From Kordia jejudonensis (GTDB lineage Bacteria; Bacteroidota; Bacteroidia; Flavobacteriales; Flavobacteriaceae): DNA of 41,179 nt. The DNA lies in contig NZ_LBMG01000051.1 in assembly GCF_001005315.1 (NCBI RefSeq), forward strand, positions 1 to 41,179, given 5' to 3'. Below are positions 15,806 to 21,710 of the stretch, one piece after another; within the stretch, counting starts at the first letter, position 1; each line of letters starts with the position of its first letter. The notes beneath the pieces are model-generated. The model did no database searches. It saw only the letters and a program-made list of their open reading frames with translations, and had not been told where the DNA came from. The translations under genes were made by a program, and so were the position numbers.

Positions 15806-16798
15806 ATGAAAAAACTATTAAATAGACTCATCAATCACGAAAGCATCTCGGAAGCAGAAGCTAAACAGGTAATTGTCAATATGTCAAAAGACATGTACAA
15901 TCCGAGTCAAATTGCTTCTTTCCTAACGGTTTTCATGATGCGAAGCGTAACCATTGAAGAACTCAAAGGTTTCCGCGATGCATTACTCGAACTCTGTATT
16001 CCTGTAGATTTATCTGCTTATAACGCTATAGATTTATGTGGAACTGGCGGCGATGGAAAAGACACATTCAACATTTCAACCTTAGCTTCGTTCATTACGG
16101 CTGGCGCCGATGTAAAAGTTGCCAAACACGGAAACTACGGAGTTTCGTCGGTAAGTGGTTCATCCAATGTCATGGAACATTTAGGCATAAAATTTACAAA
16201 CGATACAGACTTTCTAGAAAAATGTATTGACAAAGCAGGAATCTGTGTATTGCATGCGCCTTTATTTCATCCAGCTATGAAAAATGTAGCGCCAATTCGT
16301 AGAGAACTCGGTGTAAAAACATTCTTCAACATGTTGGGTCCGATGGTAAATCCGTCGTTTCCGAAAAATCAAATGGTTGGTGTTTTCAACTTAGAATTGG
16401 CAAGAATGTATGGCTATTTATATCAAAATACAGATAAAAACTATACCATTTTACACGCATTAGATGGTTACGATGAAATATCCTTAACAGGACCAACAAA
16501 AGCAATCAGAAACAACTCAGAAGAAATGTTAACTCCTGAAGATTTTGGCGTTCCGCAACACACACAAGCTTCTATTTATGGTGGAGATTCTGTCGCTTCG
16601 GCTGCTGAAATCTTCACAAACATCTTAGCAGGAAAAGGAACAGATCCACAAAACAATGTAGTTTGTGCCAATGCAGGAATGGCAATTGCTACCGTAAAAG
16701 GTTTAGAAGCCAAAGAAGGTTTCGAAATTGCCAAAGAATCCTTGCAATCTGGAAAAGCGTTGGAAGTATTGAAGAAGTTGCAGGAATTGAGTAAATAA
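15806..16798 (+). CDS. trpD: Anthranilate phosphoribosyltransferase
   Basis: TrpD joins anthranilate to phosphoribosyl pyrophosphate. The start is set at the ATG at 15806 (330 residues, the family's normal length); the open frame back to 15692 translates the D and E repeats. Motifs are CGTGGDGKDTFNIST for the PRPP site, VAKHGNYGVSSVSGSSNVME for the glycine-rich loop, NMLGPMVNP near residue 173, and a C-terminal small helical domain. The 130-base gap to trpG is filled by repeats. Next comes trpC after 43 bases. Confidence 0.96.
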   Translation: MKKLLNRLINHESISEAEAKQVIVNMSKDMYNPSQIASFLTVFMMRSVTIEELKGFRDALLELCIPVDLSAYNAIDLCGTGGDGKDTFNISTLASFITAGADVKVAKHGNYGVSSVSGSSNVMEHLGIKFTNDTDFLEKCIDKAGICVLHAPLFHPAMKNVAPIRRELGVKTFFNMLGPMVNPSFPKNQMVGVFNLELARMYGYLYQNTDKNYTILHALDGYDEISLTGPTKAIRNNSEEMLTPEDFGVPQHTQASIYGGDSVASAAEIFTNILAGKGTDPQNNVVCANAGMAIATVKGLEAKEGFEIAKESLQSGKALEVLKKLQELSK

Positions 16799-16805
16799 TA
16801 AGAGG

Positions 16806-16823
16806 TTCCCGATTTCTCGGGAA
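16806..16823 (+). repeat. Short hairpin at the trpD/trpC junction
   Basis: Arms TTCCCGA and TCGGGAA enclose a TTTC loop. The TTCCCG arm resembles family B, but the loop is different, so membership is uncertain. No T tract follows, so it is not a terminator. Confidence 0.5.
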
Positions 16824-16841
16824 TAAAAATTGAAAATTTTT

Positions 16842-17624
16842 ATGACCATTTTAGATAAAATCATAGCAGACAAATACAAAGAAGTTGCACTTAAAAAAAG
16901 TATCATTCCGATTTCGCAATTGGAAGCTTCTGTGCTATTTGAGCGTGAAACTGTTTCATTAGCAAACGCTTTACGCAAAAGTAATACAGGAATTATTGCC
17001 GAATTTAAAAGACGCTCGCCTTCCAAAAGTGTCATCAATCAAAATGCAAGTGTGGAAGATGTTGCCAAAGGATACGAACATGCTGGTGTTTGCGGAATGT
17101 CTGTCTTAACCGATGGAAAATACTTTGGCGGATCATTAGACGATGTGTTACTAGCAAGAGCGAGTGCGCAATTGCCAATTCTTAGAAAAGAATTCATCAT
17201 TGACGAATATCAAATTCTAGAAGCAAAAGCACATGGCACAGATGTCATTTTATTAATTGCAGCAGTATTGACACGAGAAGAAATTAAAACACTTTCAGAA
17301 ACAGCAAAAAGTTTAGACTTAGATGTTCTGTTGGAAGTTCACAATTTGGAAGAATTGCAAAAATCCATCATGCCATCATTAGACATGTTAGGTGTAAATA
17401 ACAGAAACTTAAAAACCTTTGAAGTCAGCACGGATATCAGTAAAGAATTATCAACGCATATTCCTGATGACTTTGTAAAAGTTTCAGAAAGTGGTATTAG
17501 TTCTGTTGAAGCGATCAACGAGTTGAAACCTTTTGGGTATCAAGGTTTTTTAATTGGAGAAAACTTTATGAAAACTGAAAATCCAGGTAAAAGTGCGTTG
17601 GAGTTTATTAGAGAATTGAGTTGA
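16842..17624 (+). CDS. trpC: Indole-3-glycerol-phosphate synthase
   Basis: TrpC closes the indole ring. The ATG at 16842 is preferred over a TTG four codons earlier and gives 260 residues. The TIM-barrel landmarks are IIAEFKRRSPSKS (catalytic Lys), SVLTDGKYFGGSLDDV, LRKEFIIDEYQI, VILLIAAVL, GVNNRNLKTFEV and SESGISS, with GFLIGENFMK near the end. It is a stand-alone enzyme, not fused to TrpF as in enteric bacteria. The next trp gene is 510 bases away because a GIY-YIG module lies between. Confidence 0.96.
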   Translation: MTILDKIIADKYKEVALKKSIIPISQLEASVLFERETVSLANALRKSNTGIIAEFKRRSPSKSVINQNASVEDVAKGYEHAGVCGMSVLTDGKYFGGSLDDVLLARASAQLPILRKEFIIDEYQILEAKAHGTDVILLIAAVLTREEIKTLSETAKSLDLDVLLEVHNLEELQKSIMPSLDMLGVNNRNLKTFEVSTDISKELSTHIPDDFVKVSESGISSVEAINELKPFGYQGFLIGENFMKTENPGKSALEFIRELS

Positions 17625-17640
17625 AAGTTAATCAAAACGT

Positions 17641-17677
17641 CGTCATGCTGAACTCGATTCAGTATTGATTCAGCATC
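17641..17677 (+). repeat. Family A hairpin repeat (copy A3), left flank of nuclease 1
   Basis: Head CGTC, arm ATGCTGAA, loop CTCGA, then ATTCAGT and a partial duplication (ATTGATTCAGCAT) that extends the element to about 37 bases. It is followed nine bases later by the ATG of the first GIY-YIG gene. Confidence 0.8.
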
Positions 17678-17686
17678 GCATATGAA

Positions 17687-17965
17687 ATGAAAAAAAGTTA
17701 TATATACATACTCACGAATACATATAGAACTACTTTCTACATTGGCATTACGGCAGATTTAAAAAATAGAATAATTTCTCATGCAGATGGAAAAGGTTCT
17801 GAATTCACAAAAAAATATAACGTAACTGATTTAGTGTATTACGAAGAATTTTTAGATATAAATCAAGCGATTGCTAGAGAAAAACAATTAAAAAACTGGA
17901 AAAGAGATTGGAAAATCGAATTAATAAAGAAATTGAATCCATCATTGGAAACAATTAATCTATAA
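17687..17965 (+). CDS. GIY-YIG nuclease-domain protein (copy 1) inside the trp operon
   Basis: The 92-residue protein is one GIY-YIG domain of the UPF0213 type. It has YIYILTN (5-11) and FYIG (17-20) for the GIY and YIG strands, Arg28, His32, Glu65 in AIAREKQLKNWKRDWK, and Asn84 in KLNPS, so all expected active-site positions are present. No DNA-binding extension is seen. GIY-YIG enzymes cut one DNA strand through a metal-dependent Tyr/Arg/Glu site; the small stand-alone group is of unknown role. It lies between trpC and trpF on the operon strand and is bracketed by inverted hairpin repeats A3 and A4. It has no tryptophan-related function that I know of. It differs from copy 2 at about 16 residues. 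Confidence 0.9.
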   Translation: MKKSYIYILTNTYRTTFYIGITADLKNRIISHADGKGSEFTKKYNVTDLVYYEEFLDINQAIAREKQLKNWKRDWKIELIKKLNPSLETINL

Positions 17966-17979
17966 AACAAAGGCTATGA

Positions 17980-18005
17980 GATCCTGAATCAAGTTCAGGA
18001 TGACG
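17980..18005 (-). repeat. Family A hairpin repeat (copy A4), right flank of nuclease 1
   Basis: This inverted copy has arms ATCCTGAA and TTCAGGAT around TCAAG and ends in GACG, the complement of the CGTC head. It starts 15 bases after the nuclease stop. Relative to A3, the stem changed on both sides (GC to CC, GC to GG). Confidence 0.85.
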
Positions 18006-18020
18006 CAAATTAGCGCAGAA

Positions 18021-18069
18021 CGTCATGCTGAACCATGTACTGAACTAGATTGAGTATTGATTCAGCATC
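18021..18069 (+). repeat. Family A repeat (copy A5), expanded, before trpF
   Basis: Head CGTCATGCTGAA, then an insertion-like centre with a nested GTACTGAACTAGATTGAGTA, then ATTGATTCAGCATC. It is followed by ACACAAGAAATGAAAAAAA, the same junction that follows A7 at the start of nuclease 2, but the nuclease frame is missing. I read it as the left end of a decayed module. Confidence 0.7.
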
Positions 18070-18094
18070 ACACAAGAAATGAAAAAAATAAACA

Positions 18095-18114
18095 GATTCC
18101 TGCCTACACAGGAA
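18095..18114 (-). repeat. Family B repeat (copy B3), before trpF
   Basis: On the minus strand the arms are ATTCCTGT and GCAGGAAT around GTAG; one pair of the stem is a G-T wobble. It lies 20 bases before the trpF start and follows the remnant at A5. Confidence 0.75.
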
Positions 18115-18134
18115 TAATAAATAAGTACCAAACT

Positions 18135-18833
18135 ATGAAACTCAAAATATGTGGAATGAAATACGAAGACAATATGACGGCTGTAAGCAACTTACAACCT
18201 GATTATTTGGGCTTTATATTCTACAAAAAATCATCACGTTATTTTGATACGGTTATTCCTGAAATTCCCAAAGAGATCAAAAAAACTGGTGTTTTTGTAA
18301 ATGCTTCTGTTGAAGAAATCGTAAACAAGATAAAATTACACGATTTACAAGCCATACAATTACATGGAAGTGAAAATCCTGAGTTTTGTAAAGAGTTAAA
18401 GGAAAAGTGTCACATCGAGCGCAGTCGAGATGCAACTGATGAAATGCTGAATCAAGTAAAGCATGATAATTTCAACGAACGAAACTCGTCTGTGGAAATC
18501 ATCAAAGTATTCTCTATAAAAGATGAATTTGATTTTTCTGTGTTAAAAGAATACGAAGAAGTTGTTGACTATTTCTTATTTGATACGAAAGGAAAATTAC
18601 CTGGCGGAAACGGTGTTACGTTCGATTGGAAAGTATTGGAAAACTATCCATCTACAAAACCATTCTTTTTAAGTGGCGGAATTGGTTTGGAAACTATCAC
18701 AAAATTGAATGATTTTATGAAAAGTAACGCGTCAAAATACTGTTATGCTTTAGATGTAAATAGTAAATTTGAAATTGTTCCAGGATTGAAGAATATTGAA
18801 CTACTAAAAGAGTTTAAACAAAAAAATATATAG
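18135..18833 (+). CDS. trpF: Phosphoribosylanthranilate isomerase with in-frame repeat insertion
   Basis: TrpF isomerises phosphoribosylanthranilate. The start is at the ATG at 18135 because MKLKICGMKYEDN is the family N-terminus; the frame upstream reads through repeats A5 and B3. Other landmarks are YLGFIFYKKSSRYF, GVFVNASVEEI, IQLHGSENPEFC, FLFDTKGKLPGGNGVTFDW, FFLSGGIG and ALDVNSKFE. The protein has 232 residues against a usual 200-210. The excess is an insertion at about residues 92-118, starting CHIERSRDA and continuing MLNQVKHDN, encoded by a family C repeat and a degenerate family A repeat. It sits between the helix after IQLHGSE and the strand VEIIKVF, at the edge of the barrel. All conserved catalytic parts are intact, so the enzyme is probably active. 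Confidence 0.93.
   Translation: MKLKICGMKYEDNMTAVSNLQPDYLGFIFYKKSSRYFDTVIPEIPKEIKKTGVFVNASVEEIVNKIKLHDLQAIQLHGSENPEFCKELKEKCHIERSRDATDEMLNQVKHDNFNERNSSVEIIKVFSIKDEFDFSVLKEYEEVVDYFLFDTKGKLPGGNGVTFDWKVLENYPSTKPFFLSGGIGLETITKLNDFMKSNASKYCYALDVNSKFEIVPGLKNIELLKEFKQKNI
18408..18485 (+). repeat. Family C and degenerate family A repeats inserted in trpF
   Basis: The family C element spans 18408-18433, with core ATCGAGCGCAGTCGAGAT, encoding CHIERSRDA. A decayed family A copy (A6, minus orientation) follows at 18444-18466: ATGCTGAA, TCAAG, then TAAAGCAT with two changes in the arm. The reading frame is kept through both. Right boundary estimated from where family similarity resumes (VEIIKVF). Confidence 0.8.
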
Positions 18834-18842
18834 AAAATAATT

Positions 18843-18868
18843 CGTCATGCTGAACTTGATTCAGCATC
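18843..18868 (+). repeat. Family A hairpin repeat (copy A7), left flank of nuclease 2
   Basis: This is the clearest copy: CGTC head, arm ATGCTGAA, loop CTTGA, arm TTCAGCAT, then C. The nuclease ATG is nine bases later. The trpF stop is nine bases upstream. Confidence 0.88.
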
Positions 18869-18877
18869 ACACAAGAA

Positions 18878-19156
18878 ATGAAAAAAAGTTATATATACAT
18901 ACTCACGAATACATATAGAACTACATTTTATATTGGCGTAACAACTGATTTAAAAAAAAGAATAAATGATCATGCAGCTGGAGTAGGTTCTAAGTTTACA
19001 AAAAAGTATAATGTAATCGATTTGATATATTATGAAGAGTTTTTAGACGTTAACCAAGCAATTTCAAGAGAAAAACAATTGAAGAGTTGGAAAAGAGATT
19101 GGAAAATTGATTTAATAAAAAAATTAAACCCAACTCTAGAAACAATTCTATACTAA
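18878..19156 (+). CDS. GIY-YIG nuclease-domain protein (copy 2) inside the trp operon
   Basis: This is a 92-residue GIY-YIG domain, near twin of copy 1: YIYILTN and FYIG strands, Arg28, His32, Glu65 in [16 protein letters not shown], and Asn84. The first 47 bases of the gene are identical to those of copy 1, while the rest differs at many positions. The conserved 5' end may mean recent exchange, or that this part belongs to the element's recognised end. It is bracketed by inverted repeats A7 and A8 and lies between trpF and trpB on the operon strand. Active-site residues are complete. Function beyond DNA cleavage is inference. Confidence 0.9.
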   Translation: MKKSYIYILTNTYRTTFYIGVTTDLKKRINDHAAGVGSKFTKKYNVIDLIYYEEFLDVNQAISREKQLKSWKRDWKIDLIKKLNPTLETILY

Positions 19157-19172
19157 AAGAAAAAGATTATGA

Positions 19173-19198
19173 GAGCCTGAATCAAGTTCAGGCTGACG
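19173..19198 (-). repeat. Family A hairpin repeat (copy A8), right flank of nuclease 2
   Basis: Inverted copy with arms AGCCTGAA and TTCAGGCT around TCAAG, ending in GACG. It starts 17 bases after the nuclease stop. Compared with A4 one further base pair changed from A-T to G-C on both sides. Confidence 0.87.
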
Positions 19199-19222
19199 TA
19201 AGTAACAATATTTTATACAGTA

Positions 19223-19252
19223 CGTCAGTCATGCTGAACTCGATTCAGCATC
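19223..19252 (+). repeat. Family A repeat (copy A9), before trpB
   Basis: The head is partly doubled (CGTCAGTCATGC), followed by the arm, CTCGA loop and TTCAGCAT. After it comes ACACTAGAAATAAAGGAAAT, a decayed version of the nuclease start region, then a degenerate family B copy. I read this as another module remnant. Confidence 0.75.
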
Positions 19253-19288
19253 ACACTAGAAATAAAGGAAATGAAATAATTAAAATAG

Positions 19289-19305
19289 ATTCCCGCATAC
19301 GCGAA
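19289..19305 (-). repeat. Degenerate family B repeat (copy B4), before trpB
   Basis: GATTCCCGCATACGCG keeps one full arm and a 4-base loop, but the second arm is lost after GCG. It ends 12 bases before the trpB start. Confidence 0.5.
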
Positions 19306-19317
19306 AAAACAAAGACT

Positions 19318-20505
19318 ATGAAAAAGACTTATCACGTTAACGAAAAAGGATATTACGGCACATTTGGCGGCGCGTACATTCCTGAAATGTTATATCCGAA
19401 TGTAGAAGAATTACGCCAAAAATATTTGGAAATTATGTATGAAGATTCTTTTCAAAAAGAATTCAAACAATTACTGAAAGACTATGTTGGTCGTCCTTCT
19501 CCTCTATTTTATGCCAAACGTTTATCTGAAAAATACAATACAAAAATTTACCTAAAACGTGAAGATTTAAACCATACAGGCGCGCACAAAGTAAACAACA
19601 CGATTGGGCAAATTTTGATGGCAAAACGTTTGGGTAAAACGAGAATTATTGCTGAAACGGGCGCTGGACAACACGGCGTAGCCACCGCAACCGTTTGTGC
19701 CTTAATGGGCATGGAATGTATTGTGTATATGGGCGAAATTGACATTGCACGACAAGCACCAAATGTAGCACGTATGAAAATGTTAGGCGCAGAAGTTCGT
19801 GCGGCACTATCTGGAAGTAGAACCTTGAAAGATGCTACAAACGAAGCCATTCGCGATTGGATTAGCAATCCTGTAGATACGCATTATATCATTGGTTCTG
19901 TGGTTGGACCACATCCGTATCCAGATATGGTCGCACGTTTTCAAGCTGTAATTTCTGAGGAAATGGAATGGCAATTACAAGAAAAAGAAGGTCGTTCGTA
20001 TCCAGATCATGTCATTGCATGTGTTGGTGGCGGAAGCAATGCAGCTGGCGCTTTTTATCAATATTTAGATGACGAACGCGTCAATTTGATTGCTGTTGAA
20101 GCGGCTGGAAAAGGAATCCATTCTGGCGAAAGTGCTGCAACTTCGGTATTAGGCGAAGACGGCATTATTCACGGAAGTAGAACCTTATTAATGCAAACCA
20201 AAGACGGACAAATTACAGAGCCGTATTCTATTTCGGCTGGTTTAGATTATCCTGGTGTCGGACCCATGCACGCACATTTATATGATAGTAAACGTGCCGA
20301 ATTCATCTCTATTACAGATGACGAAGCCATGACCGCTGGTTTAGAGTTATCACAATTAGAAGGCATTATTCCTGCCATTGAAACGTCGCATGCATTAGCT
20401 GTTTTTGAACAACGAAAATTCAAAGCAGACGAAATTGTAATCTTGAATTTATCAGGTCGTGGCGACAAGGATTTGAATACGTATATTGATTATTTTAAAT
20501 TATAA
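19318..20505 (+). CDS. trpB: Tryptophan synthase beta chain
   Basis: TrpB joins indole and serine with pyridoxal phosphate. The ATG at 19318 gives 395 residues, normal for the family; the frame upstream to 19231 runs through repeats A9 and B4. Motifs include [15 protein letters not shown] at the N-terminus, the PLP lysine Lys91 in [26 protein letters not shown], the phosphate-binding [10 protein letters not shown], and the C-terminal LSGRGDKDL. It would work with TrpA encoded downstream, although a nuclease module of 389 bases lies between trpB and trpA, so translational coupling of the two subunits is lost. Confidence 0.97.
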   Translation: MKKTYHVNEKGYYGTFGGAYIPEMLYPNVEELRQKYLEIMYEDSFQKEFKQLLKDYVGRPSPLFYAKRLSEKYNTKIYLKREDLNHTGAHKVNNTIGQILMAKRLGKTRIIAETGAGQHGVATATVCALMGMECIVYMGEIDIARQAPNVARMKMLGAEVRAALSGSRTLKDATNEAIRDWISNPVDTHYIIGSVVGPHPYPDMVARFQAVISEEMEWQLQEKEGRSYPDHVIACVGGGSNAAGAFYQYLDDERVNLIAVEAAGKGIHSGESAATSVLGEDGIIHGSRTLLMQTKDGQITEPYSISAGLDYPGVGPMHAHLYDSKRAEFISITDDEAMTAGLELSQLEGIIPAIETSHALAVFEQRKFKADEIVILNLSGRGDKDLNTYIDYFKL

Positions 20506-20519
20506 CTGAATCATTTTGT

Positions 20520-20540
20520 ATTCCTGCGTAGGCAGGAATC
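20520..20540 (+). repeat. Family B hairpin repeat (copy B5), left flank of nuclease 3
   Basis: Arms ATTCCTGC and GCAGGAAT enclose GTAG, followed by C. The nuclease ATG is 11 bases later and the trpB stop 14 bases before. Confidence 0.88.
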
Positions 20541-20551
20541 TTATAAAAAAC

Positions 20552-20836
20552 ATGGATACGCATTACGTTTACATACTAACAAACAAAAGTCATACAGTTT
20601 TATATATTGGTAGAACAAATCAATTAAAGAGAAGATTATATCAACATAAGAATAATGGAATACGGACTTTTACAGGAAAATATAATGTACACAAGCTTGT
20701 ATATTTTGAAACTACCAAATATGTAAACAATGCTATCCAAAGAGAACGACAATTGAAGAAATGGAAACGTGAATGGAAAATTAATTTAATTAATGGATTA
20801 AATCCTGATTGGAAAGATCTTTCAGAATATGTCTAG
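20552..20836 (+). CDS. GIY-YIG nuclease-domain protein (copy 3, divergent) inside the trp operon
   Basis: The start is at the ATG at 20552 (94 residues); the open frame before it reads through repeat B5. The domain has YVYILTN (5-11), LYIG (17-20), Arg28, His32, Glu65 in AIQRERQLKKWKREWK and Asn84 in LNPDW, in exactly the same positions as copies 1 and 2. The rest is clearly different, roughly half identical by eye. It is bracketed by inverted family B repeats (B5 and B6) and not by family A, which suggests each nuclease type belongs to its own repeat family. It lies between trpB and trpA on the operon strand. Confidence 0.9.
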   Translation: MDTHYVYILTNKSHTVLYIGRTNQLKRRLYQHKNNGIRTFTGKYNVHKLVYFETTKYVNNAIQRERQLKKWKREWKINLINGLNPDWKDLSEYV

Positions 20837-20864
20837 ATGTACGTTTTTATGAAATGAAAAAGAA

Positions 20865-20885
20865 GATTCCTGCCTTCGCAGGAAT
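20865..20885 (-). repeat. Family B hairpin repeat (copy B6), right flank of nuclease 3
   Basis: On the minus strand the arms are ATTCCTGC and GCAGGAAT around GAAG. It starts 28 bases after the nuclease stop and ends 9 bases before trpA. Confidence 0.88.
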
Positions 20886-20894
20886 GCAAAAAAT

Positions 20895-21665
20895 ATGAAT
20901 ACCATGAATAGAATAAACCAAAAATTACAAGAAGATAAAAAGTTACTTTCCATATATTTCACAGCAGGTTATCCAAGTTTGAATGATACGGTTGGCGTGA
21001 TTGAAGAATTGGAAAAAAATGGTGTCGATATGATCGAAATTGGCTTACCATTTAGCGATCCGTTAGCAGATGGACCAACGATTCAAGCGAGTTCTACCCA
21101 AGCATTGGAAAACGGAATGACGAGTCAAATTTTATTTGATCAGCTAAAAGATATTCGTAAAACCGTTTCTATTCCATTGATAATAATGGGGTATTTAAAT
21201 CCAATGATGCAATATGGAATTGAAGCGTTTTGTAAAAAATGTCAAGAAGTCGGAATTGACGGATTAATTATTCCAAATATGCCCGTTGCCGTGTATCATG
21301 AGCAGTTTCAAGCTATTTTTGAAAAATATGGATTGATCAATGTGTTTCTAATTACACCGCAAACGTCTGAGGAACGCATCCGATTTATCGATAGCATTTC
21401 TAACGGATTTATTTACATGGTGAGTTCGGCAGGAACCACAGGAGCAAAAAGTAGTTTTGGTACTACACAAGCCGATTATTTCGATAGAATTGGCACCATG
21501 AATTTAAAAAATCCGCAAATTGTCGGTTTCGGAATTTCCAACCGAGAAACCTTCAATCAGGCAACAAAAAAAGCAAAAGGCGCTATTATAGGAAGTGCTT
21601 TCATCAAACATTTGACTAAAAACGGAACAAAAACAATTGCCGATTTCGTTTCACAAATTCTGTAA
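20895..21665 (+). CDS. trpA: Tryptophan synthase alpha chain
   Basis: TrpA cleaves indole-3-glycerol phosphate and passes indole to TrpB. The 256-residue TIM barrel has YFTAGYPSL at the start, the catalytic Glu48 in MIEIGLPFSDPLADGP with Asp59, then IIMGYLNPMMQYG, GLIIPNMPV and the phosphate-binding region MVSSAGTTGAKSS and GFGISNRETF. A second ATG at 20904 is possible. It is the last trp gene. No clear terminator follows in the 45-base gap to the DUF885 gene, which may be co-transcribed. Confidence 0.96.
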   Translation: MNTMNRINQKLQEDKKLLSIYFTAGYPSLNDTVGVIEELEKNGVDMIEIGLPFSDPLADGPTIQASSTQALENGMTSQILFDQLKDIRKTVSIPLIIMGYLNPMMQYGIEAFCKKCQEVGIDGLIIPNMPVAVYHEQFQAIFEKYGLINVFLITPQTSEERIRFIDSISNGFIYMVSSAGTTGAKSSFGTTQADYFDRIGTMNLKNPQIVGFGISNRETFNQATKKAKGAIIGSAFIKHLTKNGTKTIADFVSQIL

Positions 21666-21710
21666 GCTAAAAAGTAGTACTTTTAAACATTCATTAATCA
21701 AACTCACCAA

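Noticed and set aside
18057-18134. N-terminal extension of TrpF (MIQHHTRN...)
   Set aside because: It translates hairpin repeats A5 and B3; the family N-terminus MKLKICGMK starts at 18135.
19231-19317. N-terminal extension of TrpB (MLNSIQHH...)
   Set aside because: It translates repeat A9 and the decayed B4; the normal TrpB start is at 19318.
17687-20836. Homing endonucleases in introns or inteins
   Set aside because: The genes lie between intact trp genes and not inside them; no intron fold or split gene is seen.
21666-21710. Terminator after trpA
   Set aside because: AAAAGTAGTACTTTT is palindromic but leaves no room for a loop and no T tract follows, so I do not call it.
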